Source: Pisaster brevispinus
Lineage: Eukaryota > Echinodermata > Asteroidea > Forcipulatida > Asteriidae
Reading direction: 5' to 3'
Assembly: GCA_023634235.1 (NCBI GenBank)
Contig: JAMKCF010000012.1
Location: forward strand, 18,175,884-18,239,883
DNA length: 64,000 nt
The notes under the pieces: generated by a model
Database searches by the model: none
The model's input: only the letters and a program-made list of their open reading frames with translations
What the model was told of the DNA's origin: nothing
Shown: positions 13,871-23,341 of the stretch, piece by piece
Layout of the letters: each line of letters starts with the position of its first letter
Numbering within the stretch: the first letter of the stretch is position 1
Position numbers and translations under genes: made by a program

Positions 13871-15991
13871 GTTGGCGAAAGAGGGAGTAGGTTGAGGCAG
13901 TACAGATTACTAATTTGGACATATCTTTGGTATAGTGCAGTTAGATAAAGGGGATACTCACTCCAATTTAAATTAGTTTCAATATCTGACAAACAATGAA
14001 TTAATTTGAGTTATGTTCTATTGACCTCATTGTTAAGTGTGATAGTAAATCCGGATAGCTGCAGCAGAGAGAACAAATAAAGCTCAGGTTCCCACTTAAC
14101 TTTGTTTCCGATCTCACAGAATGCGTTAATAAGTCTTGGAACACGGTATTTGTCTAACATTGGGTTTCTTCAGATGTCGATGATCATAATAAAGAAATTC
14201 GACAGGGAAAGACAAACTCACCAAAGAAGGTTATCATTTGTTATAAATGTATTATTTATTAAAACACAAAGCCGGGGGAGCAAAGGATACAATTTCAAGT
14301 AAAGGTGATACATGATTCCTTCAAATCACAGCAAGGCAGGCTTTCTTCCATTTGTCTACAAGTTTAAGATAAGGACGAATTGATACTTCTCCTCCAGGAG
14401 ACGGACTCATTTCAATTTGAGTACAGTGGCTTTGGACATCAGGAGATTCTGGGAATTATTATTTTTGCTTAGCAAGTACCGGTGTTGTTGTTAGAGCTTT
14501 TGAGTTGACTTAAGGCGCACAATCGTCCTTCAAGAGGACTGACGAGACTATTCTAGTTTTTATTTAGGTCATTTGAAGAATGTAATTATAATATTCAAAA
14601 CAGGTAATTTTACAGCCGGTTTCTCTTGTCTAGCTGTTTGGGTTTAAACGATAGAATCTCCTTATATTATAATCATGTTTTTGACAGTCTTAACAGAATC
14701 GTGAGTTATTATAAACTATTCTGTCAGTGTCAATATTCATTAGTGGATTTGTTGCTCTGGTCCTTGTTCGGAAAACAGACAACTAAAATTGTGTTTTTTA
14801 CTAATGAAAAATTGTATATTTTTAAAGAAATAATCTTCTACAGTCAAGGGTGCCACATATTTATTAATTGTCGTGTAGAATAAATGTCAAAGTTTAAAGT
14901 TTCAAATAGTGCGTTTTATCCTTTTATAATTTATATTTGGATTAAACATATAGTTACGTCTGAATATTATAATCCATATTAATTATTATAACTGTCAACA
15001 AATGTAAATATTCGATTTTTTGCCATGACGGTGTTCCATTCATGGCATTCAAATATTCCAGAAACCCTTTGAGGTAAATTTTGTCTCGCGCAATAAAAAT
15101 CACCATTCAGTATTTTCTTTGTGTGTGTGTGCGTCAGATAAATGATCAGATCTCTCTCACGAGGGTATACATACCTTTACAGTCAGAATTGTTGTCTTAA
15201 AATTTATTTGGTTTGCACATTCGCATGAAGAGCTATCATACATTCTCAGACCATAAAGAGCAACAATAGTATCGTTGCTTTGGTATTTGTTTCTTCGTAA
15301 ACCTACCTAGATTAATAATAGTTTAAAAAGCTACACGAACAGAAATAAATTCAATTCATAACCGGCATGCTTGTAATGTTATTATTACCACTAAAACAAT
15401 TCAGCGATCATTTGATGGCCCGGTACCGGCCGGTGGTAAAATGCACGGCAGAGAAAATATAATTAACACCCCCAGCAATTGAGATTCAAAAGAACACCCT
15501 TCAGTTGTTAAATGCCTGACATAAATATCTCTAATTTCGTACCAGTAAAGGCTTATTACATAGCCAAGGCTTGGTAATCCAACGTGTGGTTGGCCTTCAT
15601 CAGGGGCCATTCAGAGTTATGTATGTATTTTAAATTTCCACCAACTAACACACATCAATCTTCCATTTTTAAAAACTGTTTTCTGCATCCCATTTTTAGT
15701 GTTTTAAATTTAAAATACAATTTCGTTTTTCAATTATGTTCACTAAACACTAACCCATAGGCCCCCTAATTGATCATTCTTACTGGAGTAAAACATTAAA
15801 TGCACTAAAAAACTACAAACTTAACGGTAAATACACAGTTCACCGGCAATAACTAAACAACCGATTATTTTTACTGCGCACTTTAATTGTAAATCTAAAC
15901 CTTTCAAAAAATCAATGTTCATGTTACTTTGTTTAAGGAATGAAATTAATACCTAGACCAAGCTTTCAAGTGAAAGTTTTCATATTCCTGG

Positions 15992-15997
15992 TTTATT
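15992..15997 (-). terminator. Poly(A) signal of the GnRH-type gene
   Basis: Canonical AATAAA on the minus strand, 127 nt past the TAG of the last coding exon. It implies a short 3' UTR of roughly 140-150 nt. It is the first AATAAA after the stop. Confidence 0.65.
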
Positions 15998-16123
15998 TCT
16001 TACAGCATAACTCCGTCATTGTTTGAAGAAAAGAAAGCAAAACAATCGAACCTATTCCCTTCAAGTTGTTTAGTTCTTCCTGATTCTAAATAATTGTTTG
16101 TCAAATTTCAGAAGTTTTCCCGC

Positions 16124-16237
16124 CTAATTCCAACCGTTGTCGTTGATCTCATCTTTTTTCTGCCGCCATTGGTCAACTGGTAACTGGTCCCGCACTGTTT
16201 CGTCCTCGGTCAACGTTGGTACTACCAGTTTCTTTGC
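16124..16237 (-). CDS. GnRH: GnRH-type precursor, last coding exon
   Basis: Codes for residues 88-124 of the precursor: the C-terminal part of the GnRH-associated peptide, beginning AKKLVVPTLTEDETV and ending DNGWN before TAG. It follows an AG acceptor (CAAACAG) preceded by a moderately pyrimidine-rich tract. The phase (0) fits the donor of the exon at 17184. The segment is hydrophilic and charged, as expected for a propeptide spacer that is cut away in secretory granules. It contains Lys-Lys at precursor residues 89-90 and 114-115, possible prohormone-convertase sites, so minor peptides could arise. I do not recognise an independent bioactive motif in it. The stop is followed by a short 3' UTR with AATAAA. 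Alternatives: none obvious; it could not be joined to the other exons in frame by chance so cleanly, but cDNA evidence is lacking. Confidence 0.88.
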   Translation of the reverse strand, partial: AKKLVVPTLTEDETVRDQLPVDQWRQKKDEINDNGWN

Positions 16238-17183
16238 CTGTTTGATAGACACATGTGTAAGAAGTCAGAATTGCTTGAAGGATGAGGGTATATCTTTCTG
16301 CAATGTTTGTCTAGATTTCTTTTAAAGATTATTGTGAATTTATTATTGCATTCTTCAAGACGACACAATGGCAACTGAACTTTAGCTCCCTTTTTTCAGT
16401 TTGATAAGCAACGTATAATTAAGTTTCATATCTTGAAATTAAGCATTCATTTCAAGATATGAAACTTAATTACAAACATTGATCATTTAATATATTGTGT
16501 CCTTCATTGAGAGTTGGTATCTAACAATATGCATTTCTGATAAATGCTGTTGTTCATAATTGGATGTGAATTCTTAGAATAAATCAAATCTTAGAAGACG
16601 TTTCTGCAATTTCGCTGCATCCTTCTTGATATGTTATTTCATATTTGTTGGTGTTTTATATTTACAGGGTAAGGTCTATCTGAGCTTCTGCTTTCGTAAG
16701 GGGCCGTGTATTCAATACAGTTTTACCGTTTTACGCTCGGTTATTCACATGCAAAGTCTTTTTACCAACAGAGGCGGCAGTTATCCACCGTATTTAAAAA
16801 GAACAGCGATAGACTACCAAGACGTTTCAGCGATTACTTTTAACTGCTAAAGTAGGTTTTTGAAGAAGTTTAATTTCAATTCAAGAAAACATTTATTTCC
16901 ATACTTTCATACAAGAAAAAAATAACGTAACAAATCAAAAACAAAGTAAGATAACAAGTGAAGTCAATTTAAACGACGGTAAAGTAGAAGTAGGAGTAGG
17001 AGTATGGAGGCTGATTAAGTGAGTCAAAACGTTTATAAATCAGTCCTAGGACAAGACAGATTTTCAGAGAGACAAAAGACTAGACAGGCATTGGACAAAC
17101 ATATAAGTATGATTACACGAGGAAAACTAATAACAAGCATTCTTTAAACAACATGATAATAGAAATAGTTTAAACCAACTCAC
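16238..17183 (-). other. GnRH-type gene, third intron
   Basis: 946-bp intron between the last two coding exons, with donor GTGAGT and acceptor CAG. It contains a perfect 24-bp inverted repeat (16416-16472). The plus-strand open frame at 16626-16850 inside it has no supporting signals. Confidence 0.85.
16416..16472. repeat. 57-nt hairpin, 24-bp perfect stem
   Basis: 16416-16439 and 16449-16472 are exact reverse complements around a 9-nt loop (TAAGCATTC). The arms are AT-rich and pairing stops abruptly at both ends. It lies in the third intron of the GnRH-type gene. It may be a tiny palindromic transposon remnant. It is shorter than a usual pre-miRNA, since no lower stem extends the pairing. 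Confidence 0.85.
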
Positions 17184-17285
17184 CAAGGATTTTGCAATTT
17201 CTTGAAGCATGGCCAAGTTTCGTTCTTTCAGCATGCTGTCTGTATCTGATCTGGTCTGATCTGATTTCCCACGATATTGCCAGTT
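17184..17285 (-). CDS. GnRH: GnRH-type precursor, middle coding exon
   Basis: Codes for residues 54-87 (34 residues, 102 nt, phase 0 at both ends): the central part of the GnRH-associated peptide, starting NWQYRGKSDQTRSD and ending AMLQEIAKSL. The acceptor is very strong (TCTTTTCTTTGCAG) and the donor is TTG followed by GTGAGT. The second half (roughly DSMLKERNLAMLQEIAKSL) could form an amphipathic helix. The associated peptide probably assists folding and sorting of the precursor and is removed from the amidated neuropeptide; no separate hormone function can be claimed. The size is close to the middle exon of vertebrate GnRH genes. I found this exon from its splice sites and matching phase; it is far too short to stand out as an open frame. 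Confidence 0.88.
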
Positions 17286-17420
17286 CTGCAAAGAAAAGAT
17301 TAAGATTGCAGTGTATTTGAGATGTAACTATTCAATCGGGGCCAGAGATTAGCTATTTAGGGTCATACCCTGTATTAATGTATGACAAATAGTGAACATG
17401 CATATTCAATGCAATGAGAT

Positions 17421-17665
17421 ACACTGTAAAAAAAAATACACGGGTCAGACTTGACCCGCATTATGGGGCCTGGGGGCCCAGACCCATTGTCGGGTCAGTG
17501 GTTAAAAAAGTGAATTCTAACTCAATTTCTGCGTCAGTTTGACCCATTTCTGTGTAATCTTGACACAGATTCCAGGTCAAACTAATCCAGAAATTGGTCA
17601 GGCCCGACGGAACCCTGATCTGGTTCAGTTCTGACCCACTAACATTGTGGGTCAGAGGCGTGAGT
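17421..17665. mobile_element. MITE-like element rich in TGACCC/GGGTCA, copy 1
   Basis: Starts ACACTGTAAAAAA and contains repeated GGGTCA/TGACCC words plus the block GTCAGGCCCGACGG. It shares these with 22345-22593. The right end is eroded. No coding capacity; the 98-codon minus frame across it is a by-product of the repeats. Confidence 0.6.
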
Positions 17666-20600
17666 AGAAAGGAGAGGATACCATTGTAAAGCTTTCTCCA
17701 ATTGGTACTTAGGAATGTTATGTTGTTCACATCACGTTCAATTCCGTTGTATTGCATAAGAGACCGTTAATTTATTTATAAAGTAATACGCCAAGAGGGA
17801 AACTGAATGGGACAACTTTGGTGACTTATCATTTCACAGACACTAACGTAAGTATTTAATCACAATATGACGAGCTGAAACGTAAAATGGAATCCTTTTT
17901 ACGCTTATGGCTGAGCTTGATGTTTAAATACTGGGGACAAGAATTGAAAACAGATTTATACCAAAATTCCTCCGCTAAGATTTTTGTTTCGCAATCCTTC
18001 TCAAATTACATATTTTATAATGGACCAATTTATGTGTAACCATTGACCTATCAGCGATGACTAAATGACTAGGTGGGTGTTTTATAAAGTAACAATGGCT
18101 TACATTTAGTTGTTTACTAAGAGCTTTATAGACGATGTTTGACGGTATGATATGTTCCGGACTGAGGCGCCGGGGAAAGTCAAGACCGAGCCGGTACTTG
18201 CGGCAGGTGTGGACGGACTATTAGGCAACAAACACGCCACGCGGGTACGGATACGTACACCGGTATCCCGGCATAACACCTGCTCTTAACGAACACACTC
18301 ACAGATCAGTTACAGTTTGTGGCTAGGCGATCGGGTACTAAAAAAGGTTGGAGGAAGGGTAGACTTTTGAAAATGACACAGTCAGTTCCGGATGGACTGT
18401 CTCCTTAAGGCAAGCAGTGATCCAGTTCTCCATCACACCATTGATTTCATGTCACTTAATTGAATACTGGCATTGGAAGTTGACCCTTAAGCACAGAACG
18501 TGTTGTCAGAATTGTAAATTGTAACAAGATCAGAATGATTAGGAGTACTACTTGCAGGCTGTAAAGTGCTGTTACTATGGCAATATTGCTGTACGAATCA
18601 AAAGGTTGTACACGAGGGCGTGTACAGTGATTGCATTACGCTTTCAATTAGTGACTTCAATAAATTGCTGAAAAGAAAACACGGAAAGGCCACATGCCGT
18701 TAAAGCGCTGGATCAGTTCGCTTATCAACTCCCAAATGCACTACCGACAATAAATACAGTTGTACAAGTAGGGTATTAAATTCATCTCAAACTGTATGTA
18801 CCAAAATTCATAAACCATCCAACCCGCTGTCAAGACGGAGCTGAGACAGTGGGCAGATTGCTGGCACATCAGTTACTTAACTCACAGTCAACCATTTACT
18901 TATAATAAAAAACCTCTATCAATAGTTTATAAGTAAACATTATATTTAATCAAATTACTGCCCATCATCCTTCATTTATCGAGCCAATATTTAAGCAATA
19001 AGGGTGGGTGAATAGGAAAGGTCGATTGTCAAATAGCAATAAATTTTGTAACCAAATGCACCCGGACAGTCCTATTCATAAGATTGCCGTCTGTTATCTA
19101 CAGCCAATATCTTGACTGAGGCGGTTCACCTGGTGGTATTTCAACAACTGTGGAGTTTAAATCAACCCAAACATTAGGTCTCTCAATCGACGTGCATCGT
19201 GTCATTTTGATTTCCCCAGGTAGGGCCTACATGTTGTTGACGGCCAATTGATAAATTTGAGAGCTTGATTTTAAAAGGCTGGGTCTTCAGAGGAAATGGT
19301 TATCCAAGAGATAGAAGTATAAAACCATCCTAAAAGTTTTTTGTAAAAACAAAAAACAATTCTAAGAAGAAATTGATTAAGGTTGACCATAACAACAACA
19401 ATGCGTTTTCATCTTTCCTGATACCATATCCTTCCTCGAAATCCACTTTCTTAATTGACCAACGAAAAACATGAATAAAACCCACAGTGAGAGCAAAACT
19501 TACTAGACATGTTATTATTTTTGTAATGTTTTACAAGTATCGGCTCCGGTTTGAGCTGCATTTCGGAATAGAAGTTGATATGATTGTAAAATTGTAAAAT
19601 GATAAATCAAATTTAACAAGAGTCCTACGCATATCGCTTCAGGGTATAGGCACATAGTCGTACGATAAGTGTGTTAAACAACCCAAACTGTCAAAGAGTA
19701 ATACGTCATACTGACGTCATATGTTTACAAGAGAATCATTATAATAAACATCTGACAATAAAATTTCGTCAGTATAACAGTTCAAACATTCAATCCTTGT
19801 AGAGGAAGTTTTTTTGTAGAACCCTGTTCTTCGGTTATCGCCCGCCTAAACTTATAATCATAATTTGATTTTTCTAATTTCAAATGTTTCTTTGAATTAA
19901 CCCATAAAATGTAAAGCTCGTCATAATTACACATATTTTAAAATGTGTAGAGCCTGTTGTAATTGAGGAGACCTGCCTTTTAATTAAATATTCGTTGCTT
20001 TTAGAAACGCTACATTATCAATTCAATAGACGTACTTCCTTAATAGTTAATACCGAACTTTGTTTCCAACAAATGAAGTCAATGACCATTACGTTTAAAT
20101 AATTCAAAACCGTGGAAAGCACGATTCTACAAAAACCGTTTCTTTCATAATTATTACGTTATCAACTGAATTTTTGTGCCAGAAATTATTGATCTACACA
20201 TTGCTATGTGGTCGGAGTGGTTCACATAGTTTTATAGGAATATGATTTCAACTGTCATGATTAATTAAGGATCTTAGTGAAATCAATTGATATGAATAAA
20301 ATAAACCGCATCACGGTGGGTGAAAGACTTCAGTCGATATAACTGTAGCCCTCAGGTCAAAATAAAAAAGTAAAGACGTAGACGTATTTGTAATTTGAAG
20401 GGAACAATCTCATATAGCTTTCCCATAGTGGCTACCTCAATGCAAATGACAGTATACTTCAAAATTATTGCGTCAGTCTTCCACTTTTTTGAAGTGAATT
20501 TGTGTTTATCTTATTGTTCTTAATAATTTCTACTGGTCATTCGATTATATTTATTGGCAATAACAGCCAGACTATTAGTATGTTAGCGGTAGGAAATGAT

Positions 20601-20700
20601 AAGTACAAAAAATGCATTGCTTCGTAATTTCAATGCTGAATGGTTTGGAGTACTTACAATTTCGTTTTCCAATTGCGTGAATTACAACTCTCAAACCCAA

Positions 20701-20817
20701 GCCGTTTGGAGCTATGGTGGACAGTATAGGGTTGCATTGTTTGGTTTGGGTGTGTAAAAACAAATTTAACCAAACCTAATAGAGACATACAATCTCTCCA
20801 CCATATCTCAAAATGGC
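20701..20817. mobile_element. Short MITE-like element, copy 2
   Basis: 117 bp bounded by a 20-bp imperfect terminal inverted repeat: GCCGTTTGGAGCTATGGTGG at the left, CCACCATATCTCAAAATGGC at the right (16 of 20 positions pair). The body matches 8401-8525. It sits only about 215 bp from the splice donor of the GnRH-coding exon. Confidence 0.7.
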
Positions 20818-21031
20818 TTATTGTGTTTCAACTCATTTGAAAACAGAGCCGTGAAGTTTTGCAAATAACTATAGTGTTCTTCAAGTACCGGTGAAAAGGG
20901 CGGGTGGTCACACGGGGTAGTTTTTACATAACACTAGGCAAGCAACTGCACTTAGTAGAGATTGTCTGGAACTGGTTGCCAGTAACTCTCCCCATAAAAC
21001 GTGTCCCTAAAAGTCTAGTTTCAGAACTTAC

Positions 21032-21190
21032 CCTTAATGCATCGTTGTCTGTGATTTGTGAACTCCTTTTACCACCAGGTCCCCATCCAGGTTGCTTGTA
21101 ATGTATCTGCCCGTGGCATCTTTGAATTTCTACCATGAAGAGGAGAGAGACTAAGACGCTTGTGAGTGTTAACATCCGCATATCGGCCAT
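21032..21190 (-). CDS. GnRH: GnRH-type neuropeptide precursor, hormone exon
   Basis: First coding exon (residues 1-53) of a 124-residue secreted precursor completed by the exons at 17184 and 16124. Residues 1-27 are a signal peptide: short n-region (MADMRM), hydrophobic core (LTLTSVLVSLLFMV), and cleavage predicted after CHG27. Residues 28-39 are the hormone QIHYKQPGWGPG. Gln28 can cyclise to pyroglutamate, Gly40 is the amide donor and Lys41-Arg42 the convertase site, giving pQIHYKQPGWGPG-NH2. Eleven residues (SSQITDNDALR) of associated peptide follow, then donor AGG|GTAAGT. GnRH-type peptides act on class A GPCRs of the GnRH/AKH/corazonin family and are made in neurons. pQ, aromatic residues, W and the PG-amide end are family hallmarks. 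I start at ATG 21190; an in-frame ATG at 21211 lies beyond a likely acceptor (GGCAG, exon from 21204). Orthology to starfish GnRH is clear; regulation is unknown. Confidence 0.95.
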
Positions 21191-22170
21191 CTGTACAAAA
21201 TTACCTGCCATTGAAAGTTACAAACAAAAGGCTGGGTTAGATTTCCAATAAACTTCTCGATACCCTGAAAATACTATCCAGGTTTTCTGTTCTCTGTTCT
21301 CTACTTCTGACGAAGGGTCTATTTATTGCCTCCTCTTTGGAAGGATGAACACAGCTTCTCAAGCTGACTGTTTGTATGCGTTTGGTAAAATTGTACCGAA
21401 TTATGAACTGTTCCTAAACAAAATGCAAGCTGACAGTTATTGGCGCTGGCGAACTAAAAACGATTTTATTATTTTGAAGTTCTATCTGTTAATTCTCTGA
21501 ATAAGACACTTCCACTGACATTTTATAGCAATACACAATCTAGGCCTTTACTTCTACAGCTCTAAAAACTGACAATAACTAGAAAACAGATGTTACTAAT
21601 AACTTAAAAACAAAAAAAAAACCCAGCCCCCCCAAAAACCTCAAAACCCAATAATAACAGGAGGAATACATTGTATTACATGCTTTGAGTTAACTTAGTT
21701 ATATTTTCTAATTGATATTTGTTTTTGCTGCTTGTTTTCATTCAGTGAAAATTATATTACTTTCCCTTTTGAATTGTTTATTGTAAATATATTGTACTTC
21801 ACTGTGTTTATTTGAGGAGCGTTTTGAATAAATCAGTGAAGCTGCTTCAACGCCGCAGGGAGATACATTTATGTAAAGTATTGTAACTTAATCTTGATTT
21901 CTAATATTGAATTCACGTATAAGCTGACAAACATAGACACAGGAAATTGTGCTAAATTTTAACCGATGTCGAGATAAGATTCAGTGCAGATATTCAACAG
22001 ACACTAATAAAGCTTGCACTGAGAGGGGCATCAAGAACATACATATTTAAAATGTCCTTCAGTCCAAGCAAATCGGTCAAGCAATTCAAGAAATGAAGGT
22101 TATGTATCAGAATAGTTCATCCTTAATGAATGGAGCTGCAAAACAAAGAAGGTTCAAGTGATCGTTTATA

Positions 22171-22200
22171 TTCTTTCCCCCCTTTTTCACCCAGGTAAGT
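22171..22200 (+). other. Recursive-splice-site-like sequence
   Basis: A long pyrimidine tract (TTCTTTCCCCCCTTTTTCAC) runs directly into CCAG|GTAAGT, an excellent acceptor fused to an excellent donor: the definition of a zero-length-exon ratchet point. It is on the plus strand, opposite to the GnRH-type gene, so it could serve only a plus-strand transcript that I cannot otherwise see. It may be chance. Confidence 0.4.
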
Positions 22201-22344
22201 GCTTTCGGACGCTGTCGCATTAAGGTGATCAATGTTTAAAGCTGACAAATATTTAAAGATGCAAACGTGTCAAGTGGAATTAACAAGTGGAAAGATATAA
22301 CAAGTCTTTCCCATCTCTAGTTAAGAAAGCAAATTAAAGGCATA

Positions 22345-22593
22345 TCACTATCCAGGTAGACTCTAAAGATTCCCGGGTCAGAATTAACCCGGATTTCGGG
22401 ACTCATTGGGCTTGACCCATTTCTGAATCACGGAAAGTGATTGGAAATGGGATTTTAGCTCGAATTAGGGTCATTTTGACCCATTTCTGGGTCATTTTGA
22501 CACAGATTCCGAGTCATACTGACCCGTAAAGGGTCAGGCCCGACGGTACTCGGATCCGGGTCAGATCTGATCTGGAAGTTTTGTGTAGAGTGT
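22345..22593. mobile_element. MITE-like element rich in TGACCC/GGGTCA, copy 2
   Basis: Shares CCGGGTCAG, TTTGACCCATTTCTGGGTCA, GACACAGATTCC and GTCAGGCCCGACGG with 17421-17665. The right end (TTTTGTGTAGAGTGT) is the reverse complement of the ACACT-type start of copy 1, which fixes the terminal repeat as ACACTCTA-like. It lies in the inferred first intron. Confidence 0.65.
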
Positions 22594-23166
22594 AGCTTGG
22601 ATCCAAGTATCCACAGACTACTCTGGGGTTGAAACCAAGAATATTAGCAATATTCTGAAAACGTTTTGATCATCAAGGAGTTTGTACAGTATCTTAAGCT
22701 ACTACTTCCAGGAGATTTAAGATTTGACTTGAACAATAATGTGCAGGCTGTGTGTACTCTCGTTTTCTGATAAATTTATTTATGATTTGATTACTAAAAC
22801 CGAATCGGAAGTCCGTTAGAGCATGAAACTTGATTACCACACTTTACATGACAATTTCACTTGGTAGAAATACTATTTGCGTGAATGAAGCAAAATATTT
22901 TACAGTGTGGTAGTTCGGGGATTATGTTTGCTTGCATTGAGAACAGCAATAATCCACATGTTGTGGTTTTATATTTGAAGGTTGGATAAGCTGAAGCTGG
23001 TGAGAATATACCAATTCAGAACAGGCCGGCTATACGTTTTGAAGTAATAACGTCATAAGAAATAAGTGACGTTTTATTTGAAAAGAACGAAACGTGCTTC
23101 AAATGACCGAGAAGAGATTCAGCGTGACGAACACAATCTGAAATTGAATTTCTGTTTGTTACCAAA

Positions 23167-23341
23167 ATAGACCTTATGCATTGACGTCATCCAGCCGCCA
23201 TCTTAGAGGTAAAACGATGACGAAACAATCGAAACGCACAGATTTTTACGCGCGGCGCACAGGATTGACCAATGAACAACCTCCTTTTGACCTCTAGGCG
23301 AGGGCGCCCTACTGAAATGACGTCATGTGCATAAGGTCTAT
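23167..23341. mobile_element. MITE with CRE-bearing terminal inverted repeats
   Basis: 175-bp element. The left end ATAGACCTTATGCA...TGACGTCAT (23167-23190) pairs with the right end ATGACGTCATGTGCATAAGGTCTAT (23317-23341, given here in parts only for TGACGTCA and GCATAAGG). The left arm has ATTGACGTCA and the right arm a full TGACGTCA. The interior contains GCCGCCATCTT, a YY1-like site, and GC-rich sequence with GCGCC. Inserted in the inferred first intron, about 2 kb 5' of the hormone exon. Confidence 0.75.

Larger units (their letters stand above)
230..15970. other. Gene-poor intergenic region
   Basis: I find no supportable gene here. Open frames are short, low in complexity or lack splice signals. 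The region holds the small repeats listed separately (3996, 4561, 8401, 9292, 11873, 13248, 13690), an A/C-rich stretch near 1765-1840, and otherwise AT-rich sequence without recognisable structure. It lies 3' of the GnRH-type gene. Confidence 0.5.
17286..21031 (-). other. GnRH-type gene, second intron
   Basis: 3746-bp intron, donor GTAAGT and acceptor TTTGCAG. It holds two MITE-like elements (17421-17665 and 20701-20817) and a relatively GC-rich patch near 18140-18300 with no visible gene. The rest is AT-rich without recognisable features. Confidence 0.85.

Noticed and set aside
13614..13922. 102-codon minus frame rich in Pro, Ser and Leu
   Set aside because: Product of the GGGAGTGGGCTAG minisatellite.
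20904..21101. Plus-strand 65-codon frame
   Set aside because: Shadow of the GnRH hormone exon on the other strand.
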